64,000 nucleotides of DNA from Pontibacter sp. G13 (lineage in GTDB: Bacteria; Bacteroidota; Bacteroidia; J057): the NCBI RefSeq assembly GCF_031851795.1, contig NZ_CP134696.1, positions 3,492,501 through 3,556,500 of the forward strand, given 5' to 3'. The notes under the pieces are model-generated. The model was not told the origin of the DNA, made no database searches, and saw only the letters and a program-made list of their open reading frames with translations. Each line of letters begins with the position of its first letter. The first letter of the stretch is position 1. A program made the position numbers and the translations under genes. This document shows positions 60,749 through 64,000 of this stretch, in pieces.

Positions 60749-62488
60749 CTAAAATCCTGCCTTGGACAATTCATCATGGAGGGCTTTAAGGGCGGGGTTC
60801 GAAGTTCGAAGATGATCAGCCAAGGCTTTCATTTCCTGCACTAATCCTCCATTATTCGCAGCAAAAACCATCCAAGAAATCAATTCAACATACTTTTTGC
60901 GACCGCGTGCAAATCCCAATTCACGTTGAACATACCAAGATACCCAAGCCAAGGTATCAGTAGGAAAATGTGGCGCGACCAATGGGAGTATTTGTTTCCA
61001 ATGGGATTCATCAGCTTGCCCCACGAAATCCTTCAGTGCTTCCATCCGATTTGCGCTCAATAGAACCTCCACATAGAATTTGGCTGAGATCATCCGATTA
61101 ATTTTTTCACTCAGGCGCTCCACCACTTGCTCATTCATTTTGGAGGGCAATTGTGGAAGAAATTCCAAATCCTCCGTTCGAAGCATGTAGGCGATTAATA
61201 CCTCCTCATAAAATGTTGGATCGTCACTAGGGTCAAACCCTCTGACAACTTCCTCTTCCAACTCCACAGGAAATAATTGGACGGTTTTTTTTGCCACCTC
61301 TAATGCATTGGATTTGTTATCATGGGCTAGCTCGTATTTCAGCAAAGCTTTGGCAATCATTGGCTGCTCCGTCATAAATCGCTTAGCAGGAACCGTCCAC
61401 AGCTCATCATTTTCCAGCACCACACCCAAATGATGGATTAACCAAAAGGTGGACAATTCTTGATCAATTCCACTTTTTTGGAGCCATGCGTGGAGATGAG
61501 TAGCAGATTTGGGGGTTAAGCTCAAAGACTTCAGGATAGCTTCCCAGTAGGCAAAATCATAAGCTGCCCCTTGTCCACCTTCAATAGATACCTGCCTCTG
61601 ATCCAACATTCTGTTAAAGAAGGTATCGATCGCCGCATCTATCACTGATACTCTCTGATGTTCGCTACGAATCAGGTGGGCAGCATCCAGAAACATGGGT
61701 TCTACCATTTTCAAAAGTTCAGATTCGAAGTTGGGGAAAATAGACTCTACTGGGTACTCCGGTTCTCCCACATCTTGAATTCCTTCATAAATCCCCAACA
61801 GGATTTCCATCGCCTCGACAATTTGCCCCGCATTCAGGAATTGATCGATCCGCAGCGAATGTCCTGAAAAAATCGGCATAAGATACCTGCGAGTCAATTC
61901 TCTATCTGGCCAGCTGATTGGATTTCGATAGCCAAAATCATATCCGGGATTGATATCGGTAATATCCAAGGTGAGACCTGAACACGCTTGGTGAATTTCG
62001 TTTTTGACCCGATCAATTTCTTCGGAAGATTCCGGAATGGATGGATCTTCCAGAAAACGTACAAACTGCATCCTCAAAGCTGGCTGCTTCCGAAAAAGCA
62101 TCTCCAGAAAGCGATTCTGGATGGTGTGATCTGTCTCTAGAAATAGTTCTTGAAAGAAGTTTGGTTTCATCGCCATTTCCATTTCAGAGCTTAGGCCTCT
62201 GGAGGTTTGTGTTGAAAATTCAGTCTGATCAGATTTCAGTACCAATAGCACTACAGCGACAATGTGCTTGCAGAAACCTCCTTGATCATATGGACAGGTA
62301 CAAGTCGCTTCTGGAGCTCCTCCCTCCTCTTTGATTTTGACTTCGTAAGCTCTTGTTCCCTGAACTTCGGCCTTGATAAGGGCATCAGAGATATGAATAC
62401 GGGGATAGGAAGTCTTCAACAGAGATTCACCACGCCTCATGATTTCAGGTCGCGTATGCTGGGAAAGCCATTGAAGGGAAATATTCAT
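60749..62488 (-). CDS. SWIM zinc-finger protein
   Basis: 579 residues. The SWIM finger C-x-C-xn-C-x-H is formed by Cys63, Cys65, Cys73 and His75 (ATCTCPYDQGGFCKHIVAVVL). The remaining about 500 residues are helical and acidic with no second domain I recognise. SWIM proteins are often DNA-binding or repair-linked, and in some bacteria they accompany Snf2 helicases; no such helicase is adjacent. No signal peptide. A promoter with -33 TTG and -7 TATTTTTG lies 40-75 bases upstream. Function is unknown beyond the metal-binding finger. Confidence 0.85.
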   Translation of the reverse strand: MNISLQWLSQHTRPEIMRRGESLLKTSYPRIHISDALIKAEVQGTRAYEVKIKEEGGAPEATCTCPYDQGGFCKHIVAVVLLVLKSDQTEFSTQTSRGLSSEMEMAMKPNFFQELFLETDHTIQNRFLEMLFRKQPALRMQFVRFLEDPSIPESSEEIDRVKNEIHQACSGLTLDITDINPGYDFGYRNPISWPDRELTRRYLMPIFSGHSLRIDQFLNAGQIVEAMEILLGIYEGIQDVGEPEYPVESIFPNFESELLKMVEPMFLDAAHLIRSEHQRVSVIDAAIDTFFNRMLDQRQVSIEGGQGAAYDFAYWEAILKSLSLTPKSATHLHAWLQKSGIDQELSTFWLIHHLGVVLENDELWTVPAKRFMTEQPMIAKALLKYELAHDNKSNALEVAKKTVQLFPVELEEEVVRGFDPSDDPTFYEEVLIAYMLRTEDLEFLPQLPSKMNEQVVERLSEKINRMISAKFYVEVLLSANRMEALKDFVGQADESHWKQILPLVAPHFPTDTLAWVSWYVQRELGFARGRKKYVELISWMVFAANNGGLVQEMKALADHLRTSNPALKALHDELSKAGF

Positions 62489-62531
62489 GATTTGGGGTTT
62501 TCCGGAATTAAGCCTCTAGGATAGATGCACT

Positions 62532-62563
62532 CAAAAATAAACCTCTCACCAAAACGTAGACAA
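62532..62563 (-). promoter_or_regulatory. Promoter of the SWIM protein gene
   Basis: On the minus strand, TTG (62561-62563) and TATTTTTG (62532-62539) are separated by 21 bases, the usual spacing for Bacteroidota promoters. The leader would be about 40 bases. Confidence 0.5.
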
Positions 62564-62664
62564 TGTTTAAGTATTGAAAACATCTAAGTATTCAAGATAA
62601 TGGCAATTTGACCTAACGAACGAATGAAATATTTGACTATTTTTCAGCATAACCTCGCACCCCG

Positions 62665-63306
62665 ATGAACCCAATACCCATTCGCGTCATGATGGTTGAC
62701 GACCATCAAGTGATCTTGGACGGTCTTGTCTTTATGTTTGAAGGAGAACCAGACATTCAGATCGTGGGCACCTTTCCATCAGCATCAAAATTTCTGGAGG
62801 CTATCCGTTCCAAAGATCTAGAATTAGACATCTTGTTGATGGATGTCGAAATGCCAGAAATCGATGGAATTTCTGCTACCCGTCTTCTCAAAGATTTACG
62901 ACCGGATATCCATGTGATGATTCTCAGCCAACATCACACACGAAAACTGTTGGCTAAGGCCATTGAAGCTGGTGCAGATGGCTATGTCCCCAAGGAAAAA
63001 GGGAAGCAGGAAATCCTGCGAGGAATTCGCGCCTTACATGAGGGAGAAACATATTTTTCGGGAGGCATCCCGGCCAATCCCCTTGTGGAGTGGAAACCGG
63101 CATCATTGACAGAAAAAGAACTGAGCATCGTCCATCTCATCGTCAAGGAGAAAACCACACGCGAAATTGCTGCCGAGCTGAATATTGCACCTACTACTGT
63201 CAATCAGCACCGAAGCAGTATCATGGCTAAAATAGGAGCGAAAAGCGTCGTGGGGATTGTCAATTATGCACACGATGCTGGACTCATTGACGAGCAAGCT
63301 GAATGA
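62665..63306 (+). CDS. NarL/FixJ-type response regulator
   Basis: 213 residues. The N-terminal receiver domain (about 5-125) has the acidic pair Asp12-Asp13, phosphorylation site Asp60 (LLMDVEMPEIDG), Ser88 in ILSQHH and Lys110 in VPKE. The C-terminal LuxR-type HTH (about 145-210) begins LTEKELSIVHLIVKEKTTREIAAEL and has the recognition helix VNQHRSSIMAKIG. It should be controlled by a sensor kinase not seen here, so its partner lies outside the window or it is an orphan. A plus-strand TTTG (62607-62610) and AATATTTG (62628-62635) form a plausible weak promoter. The 63522 gene follows on the same strand after 215 bases. Confidence 0.93.
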   Translation: MNPIPIRVMMVDDHQVILDGLVFMFEGEPDIQIVGTFPSASKFLEAIRSKDLELDILLMDVEMPEIDGISATRLLKDLRPDIHVMILSQHHTRKLLAKAIEAGADGYVPKEKGKQEILRGIRALHEGETYFSGGIPANPLVEWKPASLTEKELSIVHLIVKEKTTREIAAELNIAPTTVNQHRSSIMAKIGAKSVVGIVNYAHDAGLIDEQAE

Positions 63307-63521
63307 AATATCAAAAACAAGCGGCATACATCCCTAAATACTACTATATAAAAAAATAAATACTAGGATGTATCGCATATTTCAAATCTATACCTTAGTG
63401 CCAAGCTTCTGTCAAACAACGACGGATTAAATACCCGTCTTGAAAATCTTTCCTTGCCTGAATATTTGCTCACTACCCAGAGCGCCCATTTGTAAACTGC
63501 CATTCCTAAAACCAATCACTC

Positions 63522-64000
63522 ATGAGCACTATTCCACAAAATGTCCCATTCACCTACCTGAATCGGTCTACTGGAAATGGAACCTGTTCAGCCTACCTAA
63601 GTGTACTCACTCCAGCTGGCAAAAGAGCAGTCAGAGTTATCCCCGAGGGATCCAATAATGGGGTAGTTTCTGTATCCGAAGGATATGAACTTACCATTCA
63701 GATTATCAATGACGGCTCAATTACTTCTGAAACCTTCAATTGGTTTTCGGACGTCTTAAATTTCGATGGAAGTGACAATCAGTTTTTCGAGATCAAAACC
63801 ATCGATGCGGAGGGATTATCCATTGATTTCCAAAAAGTATTTCTAGCAGATGGAGATGATGCTGCTCCTGACGAACCCGTAGGAGATATATTCCAGAATA
63901 CACCTTATTTGTACATTGGAAGTGATTCTACCGGAAAATGTTTCCCATATTGCCTCATCCAGCAAAAAGGGTTCAAACATACCGAGACAGGAGGCTCCCT
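63522..64000 (+). CDS. Unknown protein, partial at window end
   Basis: The frame opens with ATG at 63522 and runs without a stop to the last base, giving at least 159 residues; the C-terminus lies outside the window. The visible part is polar and rich in beta-prone strands (YELTIQIINDGSI, FEIKTIDAEGLSI) with an acidic patch (LADGDDAAPDEPVGD) and then FPYCLIQQKGF. No signal peptide or named domain was recognised. It lies downstream of the response regulator on the same strand, 215 bases away. Confidence 0.55.
   Translation, partial: MSTIPQNVPFTYLNRSTGNGTCSAYLSVLTPAGKRAVRVIPEGSNNGVVSVSEGYELTIQIINDGSITSETFNWFSDVLNFDGSDNQFFEIKTIDAEGLSIDFQKVFLADGDDAAPDEPVGDIFQNTPYLYIGSDSTGKCFPYCLIQQKGFKHTETGGS

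Overview
The window is a chromosomal stretch from a member of the Bacteroidota, with roughly half G+C judged by eye. The evidence is a protein with a type-B (gliding-associated) C-terminal sorting domain for type IX secretion, a futalosine-pathway menaquinone gene (mqnC), few Shine-Dalgarno sequences, -7 boxes of the TAnnTTTG type (for example before pheT), and lipoproteins and beta-barrel proteins of Bacteroidota style. A Saprospiria- or Cytophagia-like marine or freshwater heterotroph fits, but the genus cannot be read from this sequence.

Layout. 1-2.7 kb is accessory: a two-gene toxin-antitoxin-like unit (XRE/ImmA-IrrE regulator plus PIN nuclease) lies between two nearly identical noncoding repeats and is followed by a Uma2 endonuclease-like gene. 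2.7-10.9 kb is leftward: an oxidoreductase and hydrolase, a DsbD reductase with duplicated N-terminal domains, a free-standing copy of that domain, purQ and a polytopic membrane protein. 11-26.5 kb mixes housekeeping genes (pyrF, mqnC, pgi) with a lipoprotein cytochrome/propeller protein plus ThuA pair, a glycosyltransferase-HEAT fusion, a solitary DNA methyltransferase and a glutamate-type transporter carrying two EF-hands. Two families of noncoding repeats cluster in the intergenic gaps here.

26.8-39.7 kb is devoted to the cell envelope: a propeller/beta-barrel protein, a GH20 hexosaminidase coupled to a NagX-like acyltransferase, and a 1477-residue type IX cargo. 39.9-44.7 kb is a core operon, pheT - coiled-coil protein - zapA - rny. 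44.9-56.4 kb holds small accessory genes, a 54-residue membrane protein, a ParA/ribbon-helix-helix pair, and a signalling block: a cNMP-binding protein divergent from a TPR-adenylate cyclase that is translationally coupled to an unusual NRAMP transporter. 56.4-64 kb carries gcvH, a glycosyltransferase, a cytochrome plus sugar dehydrogenase pair, an aquaglyceroporin, a SWIM protein, a response regulator and a gene cut by the window end.

The most interesting signal is a dispersed 185-250 bp noncoding element with at least six copies. All begin with ATTTGGNNGT (usually ATTTGGGCGT) and end with a short GC-rich tail containing CCGCA. Its first stem keeps pairing while its bases change, and one copy pairs only through G-U wobbles on one strand, as expected for a structured RNA. 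Two copies bracket the toxin-antitoxin-like unit. No tRNA, rRNA, CRISPR array, transposase or reverse transcriptase gene was seen.
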